DNA of 64,000 bases, from assembly GCF_023051165.1 (NCBI RefSeq), contig NZ_JALKIG010000006.1, positions 1 to 64,000 on the forward strand, read 5' to 3'. Source of the DNA: Veillonella sp. KGMB01456. Lineage in GTDB: Bacteria > Bacillota > Negativicutes > Veillonellales > Veillonellaceae. This document shows positions 56,016 to 64,000 of this stretch, in pieces. Under the pieces are notes generated by a model, which saw only the letters and a list, made by a program, of their open reading frames with translations, was not told the DNA's origin and did no database searches. Numbering within the stretch: the first letter of the stretch is position 1; every line of letters starts with the position of its first letter. Both the position numbers and the translations under genes were made by a program.

Positions 56016-56070
56016 AAGGAGCCATAAAGGGCAAAGCCCTTTACAGCTCCTTATATAAGCGCTACGCGCT
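56016..56070 (-). terminator. terminator after the ispH-rpsA fusion gene
   Basis: A main hairpin (aaggagc... / gctcctt, with an inner aaagggc / gcccttt stem, 56016-56052) and a small stem agcgc / gcgct (56058-56070). On the minus strand a short T-run follows the main stem. Confidence 0.75.
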
Positions 56071-56081
56071 ATTGGTTACAA

Positions 56082-57989
56082 TTATTCAGCGTCGGATTCA
56101 GCTGTTGCAACAGGTTCCATTAACTCAGTCAAAGCAAGGCCAAGTTTCTTTTCATCTTTGTTAAGAGAAATAACTTTAACTTCTACTTCTTTACCACGAG
56201 TCAAGTAGTCTTCTACTTTAGCATTACGCTGTTTAGTGATCTGAGAAATGTGAAGTAAACCTTGGATGTCGTCGTTAACAGCTACGAATGCACCGTAAGC
56301 TACCAAACGAACTACTTTACCGGTAAGAACGTCGCCAACTTTGATAGTTTCTTCAGCTACGTCCCATGGGCTCTTAGTCAATGCTTTCAAGGATAAGGAA
56401 AGTTTGTTGCTTTCTGCATCAAAGGATTGCAATTTAACTTCGATTTCCTGGCCTACGGACAATACGTCTTCAACGCGTTTGATTTTGTGCCAAGAAATGT
56501 CGGAAATGTGAAGTAAACCTTCGATACCGCCGATATCAACGAAAGCACCATAAGGCATAATTTTACGAACAATACCTTTATAGTTATCGCCAACATGAAT
56601 GTTTTTCAAGGCTTCTTCCAATTTAGCCTTGCGAGCTACTTCCAATACAGCACGACGGGAAAGAACCAAACGGTTTTTCTTTTCGTCGATTTCCAATACC
56701 TTAGCTTCGAATTCAGTACCTACTAAGCTATCGAGAGATTTAACGAAGTGTACATCCCCTTGGGAAAGTGGAATAAAACCACGAAGGGATTTAACAGTTA
56801 CAACAAGACCTGCAGGGATAGCGTCCACACCTTTACAGATGATTGGTTCGTCTTTTTCCTGAGCTTCCTGTACATACTGCCAATCTTCGTCTTTAGCCAA
56901 ACGAGTGATGGACAAGTAGATAGGATTGTCTTCCTTGATGTGATTCATAATAACGGCTTTAATCTGATCGCCTTCTTTGAGCACGTCTTTAGCAGAGGCA
57001 GGTGCCGGATATGCGATTTCAGTACGATTCAAGGTTGCTTCTGTTTTGTAACCGAAAGAAACATATGCTTTGTCGTCTTCTACGGATACAACAGTACCTT
57101 CTACTACAGTGCCTTTCTTAAAGTCTTCTGCCCAGTCAGCTTCGTTAGCTAACAATTGTTCAAATTCATTCATTGTGTCAATGACCTCCTTAATTATCCA
57201 GTCGGGTGTCGATGCACCGGCTGTAACCCCTACCGTTTGGACATGGTTGAACCAGTCCAATTGTAATTCAGCAGCGGTCTCTATATGGTAAGTAGTACAT
57301 CCAACGTCACGACAGACCTCTGCTAATCTGTTTGTGTTGCCGCTGTTCTTACCGCCTACCACAATCATAAGGTCCACCGTTTTTGCGAGTTCTACCGCCG
57401 AATTTTGACGTTCTTGAGTAGCTGTGCAAATCGTTTTGAAAACCTTTAGATTTTGAGTTTTTTCCTCTAATATATCTATTATACTTTGAAATTTAAATTG
57501 TGAAAAGGTAGTTTGTACAACTACACCCCTATTTTCCACGAAAGGCAGAATTTTAGCTTCTTCTTCAGTTTCTATAACTATGCCTTTGTTTTGTGCCCAT
57601 AAATTGATACTAATTACCTCAGGATGCTTTTTTTCGCCTAAAATAACAAGCGACATTCCCGAGTCAATGACCGATTTTGCATCTTGTTGAGCTTTTTTTA
57701 CATGGGGACATGTTGCGTCCACCACTTTAAGTCCTTTATCGGTCGCTTCTTCATACACAGCCGGTCCCACACCATGGGATCGAATGATTACTGTACCGCC
57801 GGGAATTTCATCCAGCGAATCCACGGCATACACGCCATGTTCTTCCAAATTGGAAACCACTTGCGGATTATGAATGATAGGACCTAAGGTATAACTGCGC
57901 TCTAACTGATCTGATGTGTCTTGAGCCATATTAACAGCCCTCTTCACACCATAACAAAAACCGCAATTTTCTGCAATACGAATTTCCAC
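56082..57989 (-). CDS. ispH-rpsA: IspH - ribosomal protein S1 fusion
   Basis: A 635-residue fusion. The N-terminal 280 residues are IspH, the 4Fe-4S reductase of the final MEP-pathway step, with cluster cysteines in NCGFCYGVKRAV, DATCPHVKKA and TICTATQERQ. A linker (about 285-305) leads to four S1 RNA-binding domains (about 306-385, 395-465, 475-550, 560-630; for example GIVRKIMPYGAFVDIGG). The GTG start at 57989 has AGGAG 6 bases upstream; the frame opening at 58073 is an extension into plsC. This fusion is known in Clostridia and Negativicutes. Whether one polypeptide does both jobs or is processed is unknown. Confidence 0.96.
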   Translation of the reverse strand: MEIRIAENCGFCYGVKRAVNMAQDTSDQLERSYTLGPIIHNPQVVSNLEEHGVYAVDSLDEIPGGTVIIRSHGVGPAVYEEATDKGLKVVDATCPHVKKAQQDAKSVIDSGMSLVILGEKKHPEVISINLWAQNKGIVIETEEEAKILPFVENRGVVVQTTFSQFKFQSIIDILEEKTQNLKVFKTICTATQERQNSAVELAKTVDLMIVVGGKNSGNTNRLAEVCRDVGCTTYHIETAAELQLDWFNHVQTVGVTAGASTPDWIIKEVIDTMNEFEQLLANEADWAEDFKKGTVVEGTVVSVEDDKAYVSFGYKTEATLNRTEIAYPAPASAKDVLKEGDQIKAVIMNHIKEDNPIYLSITRLAKDEDWQYVQEAQEKDEPIICKGVDAIPAGLVVTVKSLRGFIPLSQGDVHFVKSLDSLVGTEFEAKVLEIDEKKNRLVLSRRAVLEVARKAKLEEALKNIHVGDNYKGIVRKIMPYGAFVDIGGIEGLLHISDISWHKIKRVEDVLSVGQEIEVKLQSFDAESNKLSLSLKALTKSPWDVAEETIKVGDVLTGKVVRLVAYGAFVAVNDDIQGLLHISQITKQRNAKVEDYLTRGKEVEVKVISLNKDEKKLGLALTELMEPVATAESDAE

Positions 57990-57999
57990 GCCTGACTCC

Positions 58000-58617
58000 T
58001 TATCGTTTAAAATCCGGATGAGCCACCCGATAGTCAGCCATAAGACCTTCCAGAGCCACCCTGACTTTATCATTTAATTCGGCAATGGCTTCCGGTGTAG
58101 GTTTTGCTTTCGCTACGGGAATCGGTTTACCGATTACGGCAGCCACTTGACCGCGTTTCATCTGATACGATCCCATAATAGCCACCGGCACTACGGGTAC
58201 ACCCGTACGAAGCGCCATCGATGCTACGCCGTCATGGAATCGGCCCAACGTATTATCCTTCTTTTGCCGGGTTCCTTCCGGAAAAATGCCGAGCACTAAA
58301 TTATTCTTCAATAATCCCATAGCATGACGAATGGCGATTTTATCCACGCCGCCACGTTTTAAAGGAAACGCGCCCAACCAGCGACAAAAGAAATTGGAAA
58401 TCGGATTTTTAAATAATTCTTCTTTGGCCATAAAGCTTACATGGCGCGGCAATGCACGCCCTACGATGCACGGATCGTTGTTGCTCTTATGATTGGGAGC
58501 CACAATGACCGGTCCTTCTTTAGGGAAGTTTTCACGGCCTACCACATCCGCTTTATAAATCCAACCATATACGACTTCAAAAGCCGAGCGCCATAAACAA
58601 TCTGAAAATTTATCCAT
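58000..58617 (-). CDS. plsC: 1-acyl-sn-glycerol-3-phosphate acyltransferase
   Basis: A 205-residue acyltransferase making phosphatidate. The HX4D motif is NHKSNNDP, and FPEGTRQKKD and VPVVPVAIMGS complete the active site. It sits between cmk and ispH-rpsA, the order found in many Firmicutes. RBS AAAGGAG is present. Confidence 0.95.
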   Translation of the reverse strand: MDKFSDCLWRSAFEVVYGWIYKADVVGRENFPKEGPVIVAPNHKSNNDPCIVGRALPRHVSFMAKEELFKNPISNFFCRWLGAFPLKRGGVDKIAIRHAMGLLKNNLVLGIFPEGTRQKKDNTLGRFHDGVASMALRTGVPVVPVAIMGSYQMKRGQVAAVIGKPIPVAKAKPTPEAIAELNDKVRVALEGLMADYRVAHPDFKR

Positions 58618-58631
58618 GAATACGCTCTCCT

Positions 58632-59306
58632 TTACTTTTCTGTTGCCGTAATCAATTGTACCATACGAGCAGCGGTTTCATCAAAAGATAAATTATCAGA
58701 ATTGATAACTATCGCTTCCGGTACACATACAAGGGGTGATTCTTTGCGATTCGTATCCATTTCATCGCGTGCCATTACACTTTCTTTAATCGTTTCCAAG
58801 GATACGGATTCTTTATCCGGCGTTTCCAACCAGCGCCGTTTGGCGCGAGCTTCTACGGAAGCCGTCAAATAAATTTTTAATTCCGCATTAGGTAAAACCA
58901 CCGACCCGATATCACGGCCGTCTAATATAACACCCCCTGCACTGGCCATGGCACGTTGCTGTGCCACTAAAAAGTCGCGAACAGCCTTAATGGCTGCAAT
59001 TTGTGATACGGCACCGTTTACCTCTTGCGTGCGAATTAAGAACGTTACATCCTCACCATTCACAAACACCTTGAAAGCATCTTCGGTAGGTTCCATGCGT
59101 AGTGACAAGTCAGGCAATAAAGCTGCTACCGCTGCCTCATCGGTGGGATTTACGCCGGCTTTTAAAACAGCCCACGTAACGGCCCGATACATGGCCCCCG
59201 TATCAATATATAAATAGCCAAGCTGTTTGGCTACGGCTTTAGAAATACTACTTTTACCGGCCCCGGCAGGACCGTCAACAGCTACCGCAATACGCTGTTT
59301 ACTCAT
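58632..59306 (-). CDS. cmk: Cytidylate kinase
   Basis: A 224-residue CMP/dCMP kinase. P-loop VDGPAGAGKSS, YIDTGAMYRAVTW, and DGRDIGSVVLPNA are diagnostic. The frame extends to 59447, but GGAGAGGAG 7 bases before the ATG at 59306 defines the start. It is followed by plsC. Confidence 0.97.
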   Translation of the reverse strand: MSKQRIAVAVDGPAGAGKSSISKAVAKQLGYLYIDTGAMYRAVTWAVLKAGVNPTDEAAVAALLPDLSLRMEPTEDAFKVFVNGEDVTFLIRTQEVNGAVSQIAAIKAVRDFLVAQQRAMASAGGVILDGRDIGSVVLPNAELKIYLTASVEARAKRRWLETPDKESVSLETIKESVMARDEMDTNRKESPLVCVPEAIVINSDNLSFDETAARMVQLITATEK

Positions 59307-59331
59307 CAAAAAACTCCTCTCCGTAACATGC

Positions 59332-60585
59332 TTAGTCGGCTGCTTCACCGTGTACGGCATGCTGTGCCGCCACATAGCCGGTGGCAAACGCCGCCTGCAA
59401 ATTGAAACCGCCCGTAAAAGCATCAATATCCAATACTTCACCGGCACCGTAAAGTCCTGAAATCAATTTAGATTCCATTGTTTTCGGTACAAATTCCTTA
59501 ACCGAAATGCCGCCCGCTGTTACGATGGCTTCCGCAATAGGTCGCATCTGTTTAAACGTCAAAGGCATATGCTGTAACACGTGAACCAAGCGTTGGCGCT
59601 CTTCACGGCTGATTTGATTAATAAATTTATCCGGCGTAAGATTCGCTAATTCTATAATAACAGGAATTAAGCGTTGTGGTAAGAGGTCTTTTAAACCATT
59701 TGCCAATTGTTTTTTGGAATAGGTCACAAAATCTCGCTGCACACGCTGATCCAGCTGCTCCTGCGTTAAAGCCGGTTTTAAATTAATCTCTAAACCGATA
59801 GTGCCTATATTCTTTTTCTTCATTAACTTACCAACTGTATGACTTAAAGATAAAACAATCGGGCCGGTAATCCCGAAATGAGTAAACATCATTTCACCGA
59901 ATTGTTTATCCTGCACTTTATCTTTAGCCACAGCCGACAATTCCACATTACGAAGACTTAAACCCATTAAATCTTTAACCCACGGTTCCTTCGTCTCCAA
60001 AGGTACCAATGACGGACGTAAATCCGTCACCGTATGGCCCACCTCTTTAGCCATAGCATAGCCGTCACCGGTAGAACCGGTAAGCGGGTAGGACAAGCCT
60101 CCGGTTGCTAAAATAACCGCATCGCCATAATAGGTTTCTTTATCGGTTACAACGCCTTGAACCTTATTGTCTTTTACAATAATATGCTTAACAGCTTCAT
60201 TTAAATGTAAAATGCCGCCATAGCCTTTATACACTCGCATATACATATCGCGCACTTCAAGAGCCGAATCGGACACTGGAAAAACTCGGCCGCCGCGCTC
60301 TACTTTAGTAGCCAACTTCCATTCATGGAGTAAATCCAATAAATCGCGATTGTCAAACTGCTGATAAGCACTCATGAGGAACTTACCGTTCCCCGGTGTT
60401 TTCGCGATAAAATCACTGATAGGCGCATCATTGGTAATATTACAACGCCCTTTGCCGGTAATGCCCATCTTTTTACCTATCATGTTCATTTTTTCGATTA
60501 ACGTTACTTTAGCGCCTTCACGAGCGGCAATAGTAGCTGCCATAAGACCGGCTGCACCGGCTCCCACTACGATGATATGTTTCAT
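59332..60585 (-). CDS. FAD-dependent oxidoreductase, HI0933/BaiN family
   Basis: A 417-residue flavoprotein. FAD-binding GAGAAGLMAATIAAREG, MGITGKGRCNITN and ATGGLSYPLTGSTGDGYAMA identify the HI0933 (YhiN/BaiN) family; IDAFTGGFNLQAAFATGYVAAQHA is the C-terminal FAD site. In gut Clostridia BaiN acts on bile acid intermediates, but most members have unknown substrates and sit in housekeeping clusters such as this one (rluB-baiN-cmk). It overlaps the rluB stop by 4 bases. Confidence 0.9.
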   Translation of the reverse strand: MKHIIVVGAGAAGLMAATIAAREGAKVTLIEKMNMIGKKMGITGKGRCNITNDAPISDFIAKTPGNGKFLMSAYQQFDNRDLLDLLHEWKLATKVERGGRVFPVSDSALEVRDMYMRVYKGYGGILHLNEAVKHIIVKDNKVQGVVTDKETYYGDAVILATGGLSYPLTGSTGDGYAMAKEVGHTVTDLRPSLVPLETKEPWVKDLMGLSLRNVELSAVAKDKVQDKQFGEMMFTHFGITGPIVLSLSHTVGKLMKKKNIGTIGLEINLKPALTQEQLDQRVQRDFVTYSKKQLANGLKDLLPQRLIPVIIELANLTPDKFINQISREERQRLVHVLQHMPLTFKQMRPIAEAIVTAGGISVKEFVPKTMESKLISGLYGAGEVLDIDAFTGGFNLQAAFATGYVAAQHAVHGEAAD

Positions 60586-61436
60586 GGTCTGCCTCCACCG
60601 GAACGACGTTTAGCACCACGCACCGCGCCGTTACGACCGAACTGTTTTTTATTGTCTTTCGCCGGCATTTTACGACCTTTAGCGCCGTCGCCGGGTCCTT
60701 TGCCGAATGGTAATTTGCAGAGTGCTTTTAACTGACGCAGTTCTTCCCCCGTAAGTTTACGATAAGCACCACGTTTTACTCCGGCTAAGGTAAGTCCGCC
60801 GTAAGCAATGCGTTTTAAGTTGTACACACTATATTTAAAATGCTCAAACATACGGCGTACCTGGCGATTGCGACCTTCGTGAATGGTAATCTCAACCAAC
60901 GTAGTGTTCGTCTTGCTGTCAAAACCGTAATCTACGATTTCTGCCGGCGAGGTAGGACCATCTTCCAAAGTAATACCCGCACTCAATGCCTCCAAATGCT
61001 CATCCAAAACACGACCTTTGATTTTAACTTCATAGGTCTTGGTCACACCTTGTGACGGATGCATTAAAGCCTGAGCCAAGGTACCGTCATTGGTGAATAA
61101 CAACAAACCTTCCGTGTTGTAGTCAAGGCGGCCTACCGGATATACTCGATTTTTAATGTCTTTCAAATAATCCATTACCGTAGCGCGTCCCTGTGGATCG
61201 CCAACTGAAGTAATGCTGCCTTTCGGCTTGTTAAAAATATAATATTCCAATGCTTCCGGTTCAATACGCTGACCGTCAATTTTAACGCGGTCCACGGCAG
61301 GATTAATTTTAACCCCCAATTCCGTAACCTGACGACCGTTTACCTGTACCTTACCGGCCACGATTAGTTCTTCCGCCTTGCGCCTTGATGCATAACCGCA
61401 GCGACTGATATATTTTTGCAAACGTTCTTGTTCCAT
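60582..61436 (-). CDS. rluB: 23S rRNA pseudouridine synthase RluB-type
   Basis: A 284-residue RsuA/RluB-family pseudouridine synthase. An S4 RNA-binding domain (RLQKYISRCGYASRRKAEELI) precedes the catalytic domain with VGRLDYNTEGLLLFTNDG (catalytic aspartate) and HEGRNRQVRRMFEH. The tail is basic (KGRKMPAKDNKKQ, RRSGGGRP). The ATG at 61436 has AAAGGAG upstream; the longer frame runs into scpB. It follows scpB by 16 bases. Confidence 0.95.
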   Translation of the reverse strand: MEQERLQKYISRCGYASRRKAEELIVAGKVQVNGRQVTELGVKINPAVDRVKIDGQRIEPEALEYYIFNKPKGSITSVGDPQGRATVMDYLKDIKNRVYPVGRLDYNTEGLLLFTNDGTLAQALMHPSQGVTKTYEVKIKGRVLDEHLEALSAGITLEDGPTSPAEIVDYGFDSKTNTTLVEITIHEGRNRQVRRMFEHFKYSVYNLKRIAYGGLTLAGVKRGAYRKLTGEELRQLKALCKLPFGKGPGDGAKGRKMPAKDNKKQFGRNGAVRGAKRRSGGGRP

Positions 61437-61452
61437 AGTCTGCTCCTTTCCC

Positions 61453-62106
61453 TTATTCCGTAATCTCACGGGCTTCATGAGCCTCAATCGTATTGTTATT
61501 TTCACCGTCAATTGTCGGACTTTCATGGTCTTCGTCGGCTTCAATAGTGTTATTTCTTTCAACAGTAACTGCCACACTGTTATCGACGGCTACTTCACGC
61601 TTTAAGGTTTCCACCGATTCTATGCCCACACTGCGCAAAAATGTATCGGTCGTACCGTACAATACAGGCCGGCCGATGCTTTCCTTACGGCCCAGTTCCA
61701 TAACTAAATCGCGGTTCACTAAATGCTTTAAAACTTTTTCACAATTCACACCGCGCACTTCTTCAATTTCACTTTTCGTAACCGGCTGCTTAAAGGCAAT
61801 AACCGCCAACGTTTCCATCGCTGCCGGCGACAAGCGGTCTTCCCGTTGGCGAATCTTACTCACATATTCACTGCTCTCCGGCGCACTTACAAGCTCGGCT
61901 CCGACGCCGCTTACTTTTAAACGAAGACCTCGTTTATCAACCACCAGTCGATTGGCATATTCCTCCAATAACGCTTCGGCCTCTTCAGTTGCACAATCAA
62001 ATAGTTCGCCAAGCAGTGTGATAGGCACCGGTTTGGCTGCTGAAAAAAGAACTGCTTCCAAATGGGCGAGCAGCGATGTATCGCTTGGCTGATTCACATC
62101 TGTCAT
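61453..62106 (-). CDS. scpB: Segregation and condensation protein B
   Basis: A 217-residue ScpB, the winged-helix partner of the Smc-ScpA condensin. HLEAVLFSAAKPVP, AAMETLAVIAFKQPVTKSEIEEVRGV and GRPVLYGTTDTFL are typical. Its C-terminal 45 residues are acidic and contain two NNTIEA(D/H)E segments, a small internal repeat outside the conserved domain. It lies 123 bases after scpA, a gap larger than usual. Confidence 0.94.
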   Translation of the reverse strand: MTDVNQPSDTSLLAHLEAVLFSAAKPVPITLLGELFDCATEEAEALLEEYANRLVVDKRGLRLKVSGVGAELVSAPESSEYVSKIRQREDRLSPAAMETLAVIAFKQPVTKSEIEEVRGVNCEKVLKHLVNRDLVMELGRKESIGRPVLYGTTDTFLRSVGIESVETLKREVAVDNSVAVTVERNNTIEADEDHESPTIDGENNNTIEAHEAREITE

Positions 62107-62229
62107 AGTTTGTTACTCACCTTTCTAACTAATATACGCTTACTTATGTAATATCTTAATCTAGTCGATTAAATAGCTATGCCTGTATTGCCATAATAAG
62201 CATAATCGAAAAATCTATTATAAACTGAC

Positions 62230-62967
62230 CTAGACAATTTCACTGACTAAGGTTACATCCTTTAACGAACCGTCATTAGGCCCTTCCGTCACTGAGTGTA
62301 TAGTAAAAATTTGACGCTTCAATAATTCCAAAACAGCAATAAACATAGTCACTTTGGCAGCCCGTACTGTTACCTCATTAAGCAAAGCTACAAAGCTGAG
62401 TCGGCGTTGTTGTTTGGCCCTCATAAGCAAAGAATCAATCGTATCTTCCAAGCTGTAAGCCTCTTTTTCAACCTTTACCTTTGGCGGTTCCGGCACCGTT
62501 TCATCCACTCTATCAATACAAGATTTAAATAAACTGTACAATTGGGCGATGTCAAAACGAAATACCGTTTCCTGACCCCATTGGCTCAACGAATCGGGCC
62601 GGCTAAAGCTCTGACTGCTCGCTTCGGAGCGCTCGGTCAATGCCTCGGTCAATTCTTTGATTTGCTTATATTCAAGCAAATTAGCCACTAATTCGTCACG
62701 GGGATCTTCTTCCTCTTCCGGATTGAGTGGTGCGTTTCTTGGCAACAGCATGCGGGATTTAATCTGTAACAGCGTAGCCGCCATAACCAAAAACTCACTG
62801 CTGTAATGAATATCAAAGGTCTGCCATTCTTCAAGCTGCGCCATATATTGCGACGTAATTTCCACAATGGGAATGTCGTAAATATCTATTTTATGTTTTT
62901 CTATCAAATGGAGTAATAAATCCAATGGCCCTTCAAAAACGGCCAGCTTATACTCATAGGGTTTCAT
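62230..62967 (-). CDS. scpA: Segregation and condensation protein A
   Basis: A 245-residue ScpA kleisin that bridges the Smc heads. KLAVFEGPLDLLLHLIEKHKIDIYDIP and SEFLVMAATLLQIKSRMLLP are the N-terminal hallmarks, and the winged-helix C-terminus ends in KRQIFTIHSVT. Two ATG codons are in tandem; GGAG is 5 bases from the second, which is chosen. It is the first gene of the run to gpsA. Confidence 0.94.
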   Translation of the reverse strand: MKPYEYKLAVFEGPLDLLLHLIEKHKIDIYDIPIVEITSQYMAQLEEWQTFDIHYSSEFLVMAATLLQIKSRMLLPRNAPLNPEEEEDPRDELVANLLEYKQIKELTEALTERSEASSQSFSRPDSLSQWGQETVFRFDIAQLYSLFKSCIDRVDETVPEPPKVKVEKEAYSLEDTIDSLLMRAKQQRRLSFVALLNEVTVRAAKVTMFIAVLELLKRQIFTIHSVTEGPNDGSLKDVTLVSEIV

Positions 62968-62996
62968 CATATCTCCTTACGATTCGGCAAACAAAT

Positions 62997-63019
62997 AAGA
63001 GGGGTTATACGCCCCTCTT
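62997..63019. other. hairpin in the scpA leader region
   Basis: Stem aagagggg / cccctctt lies 30 bases before scpA, between the divergent scpA and the right-edge gene. On the minus strand it is followed by T-rich sequence, so it could cause partial termination in the scpA leader. Confidence 0.5.
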
Positions 63020-63177
63020 TATGTTGTCACGAAGTCTCGATAACCTTTTTTTAATTGTATCATAGAAAAATAACCTTTAACAACCGTCAAAGTATGTAAA
63101 AAAGCATATTAAACCTTGTATTTTTACTATATTTCTGCTATCGTATTGATGTTATTATAATATAAAGGAAATGCGTT

Positions 63178-64000
63178 ATGAAAACTCTTATATCATGGTG
63201 GCGCAATGCCGTCGTTCAGGCAATTTTGTGGTGTGTCCTCATCTTTGCCGCTTTTTATTTTATTTACGAACCTATTGCCTTTGGCTTTGATTGGGAAGAT
63301 ATTCTTTTGTTATCCCTCCCCTTATTATTGGGGCTGTCCATTTTCCAGCAACTTATGCGCAGTACTTTATGGCATCGTGCCTTCTTGGGGCATGGCCTTT
63401 TGGGCATTGCCTGGGCTTTAACCTATCCTTTGTTATATCATTGGTCCTATACGAAGCCCTTTTATTTTTACGAATTCTTCCCGGATTTCTTATTTGGCTT
63501 TCTACTCTTTGTGGGGCTCAGCTTACTCCACTATTTCATGGTACACCATCTGCCATACCGCCGATCTTTAAGCATCCTTATCGCACTCATCCAGTGGCTT
63601 TTGTCTTTGATTCCGTTAATTCAAATCGGCTACTATATTAACACGTGGCATTGTTTGACGCCGGCCACCTTAATGGCCCTGTATCAAACAAATCCGGAAG
63701 AAGCTTTCGGCTTTTTAAAAAGCTCCGCCGGTATTCCAGGCCTAATCGGCATCGGCATCGGCAATGTACTCTTATTCCTGTTTTACTACTGGTCAAACCA
63801 AGGGATGAATCTCTTGTCCCGTCGCGATATGATGACAAGATTGCGTTTAGGCATACTCAGCATCGCCTGTCTTGCCTGTGTAATCTACTTGCCTTTTGGT
63901 TTTATGAAAACGGACATTGTTAAAAACTGGACTGATGTCGCTACATATATGAAAGAGTTACAACAATACAGTGACAAACATCATGAAATCTACAATGACT
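63178..64000 (+). CDS. Membrane protein, probable phosphoethanolamine transferase N-terminus (cut by window edge)
   Basis: An open frame from ATG 63178 (MKTLISWWRN) runs 274 codons to the window end without a stop. RBS aaagga lies 8 bases upstream. It has about five hydrophobic helices (about 12-32, 42-55, 68-85, 96-112, 122-146, plus one near 182-198), then a periplasmic region with MKTDIVKNW near 249. The TPATLMALYQTNPEEAFGFL segment after the membrane helices resembles the loop preceding the catalytic sulfatase-like domain of EptA/CptA phosphoethanolamine transferases. The catalytic domain is beyond the window, so the call is tentative; an LTA-synthase-like protein is the alternative. Confidence 0.65.
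   Translation, partial: MKTLISWWRNAVVQAILWCVLIFAAFYFIYEPIAFGFDWEDILLLSLPLLLGLSIFQQLMRSTLWHRAFLGHGLLGIAWALTYPLLYHWSYTKPFYFYEFFPDFLFGFLLFVGLSLLHYFMVHHLPYRRSLSILIALIQWLLSLIPLIQIGYYINTWHCLTPATLMALYQTNPEEAFGFLKSSAGIPGLIGIGIGNVLLFLFYYWSNQGMNLLSRRDMMTRLRLGILSIACLACVIYLPFGFMKTDIVKNWTDVATYMKELQQYSDKHHEIYND

Noticed and set aside
61493..62092. Plus-strand frame of 199 codons opposite scpB
   Set aside because: It mirrors scpB almost exactly and has low-complexity Ser/Thr composition typical of antisense shadows.
63206..63641. Plus-strand frames of 71 and 116 codons at the right end
   Set aside because: They are out of frame with the 274-codon membrane-protein frame from 63178, which has the better RBS and coherent hydrophobic helices.

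Overview
The window is a chromosomal segment of a low-GC, anaerobic, diderm Firmicute, most likely a Negativicute related to Veillonella. Supporting signs are a fused IspH-ribosomal protein S1 gene, a PASTA-domain Ser/Thr kinase (a Firmicute trait) in the same window as a phosphoethanolamine-transferase-like membrane protein (an outer-membrane trait), S-box control of metK, a large lactate-type FAD/Fe-S dehydrogenase, and a malic/malolactic enzyme as expected for a lactate/malate fermenter. The genus is an inference from gene content only.

Bases 1-5.4 kb are the accessory part. They hold the right end of an IS3-family element, a phd/doc toxin-antitoxin pair whose toxin carries an in-frame stop just before its catalytic motif, a tyrosine recombinase with unusual 10-bp phased repeats upstream, and an AT-rich FecCD-type ABC importer for an iron chelate, haem or corrinoid. 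From 5.4 to 10.6 kb are the lactate-type dehydrogenase, a strongly diverged SpeD-fold protein with altered catalytic residues and a basic tail, a HAD phosphatase and a small BFD-like [2Fe-2S] protein.

From 10.6 to 19.5 kb are the sufCBDSU iron-sulfur assembly operon (with a possible attenuating leader), lysA, and groES-groEL under a perfect CIRCE operator. From 19.6 to 25.6 kb one compact minus-strand cluster joins thiL, the t6A genes tsaE-tsaB-rimI-tsaD and a cytoplasmic histidine kinase with an ANTAR response regulator. From 25.8 to 31.1 kb are an envelope pair (GerMN lipoprotein, AMIN-amidase), a ComEC-like lipoprotein hydrolase, the NAD(P)HX repair enzyme and acpS.

From 31.3 to 49.4 kb are housekeeping clusters: priA-def-fmt-DUF116-rsmB, then rlmN-stp-pknB-rsgA-rpe, then yicC-remA-gmk-rpoZ-coaBC. 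Between them sit the malic/malolactic enzyme gene and riboswitch-controlled metK. rqcH at 49.5 kb is the only plus-strand gene of the middle region. From 51.4 to 63 kb are rsmD-coaD-coiled-coil gene and scpA-scpB-rluB-baiN-cmk-plsC-ispH/rpsA-der-plsY-gpsA. The last 0.8 kb is the 5' part of a plus-strand membrane protein that runs off the window.

Start codons were adjusted wherever a Shine-Dalgarno sequence and family alignment favoured an internal start. No rRNA, tRNA or CRISPR array was seen. Motif positions were counted by eye; family assignments come from recognition of motifs, not from a search.
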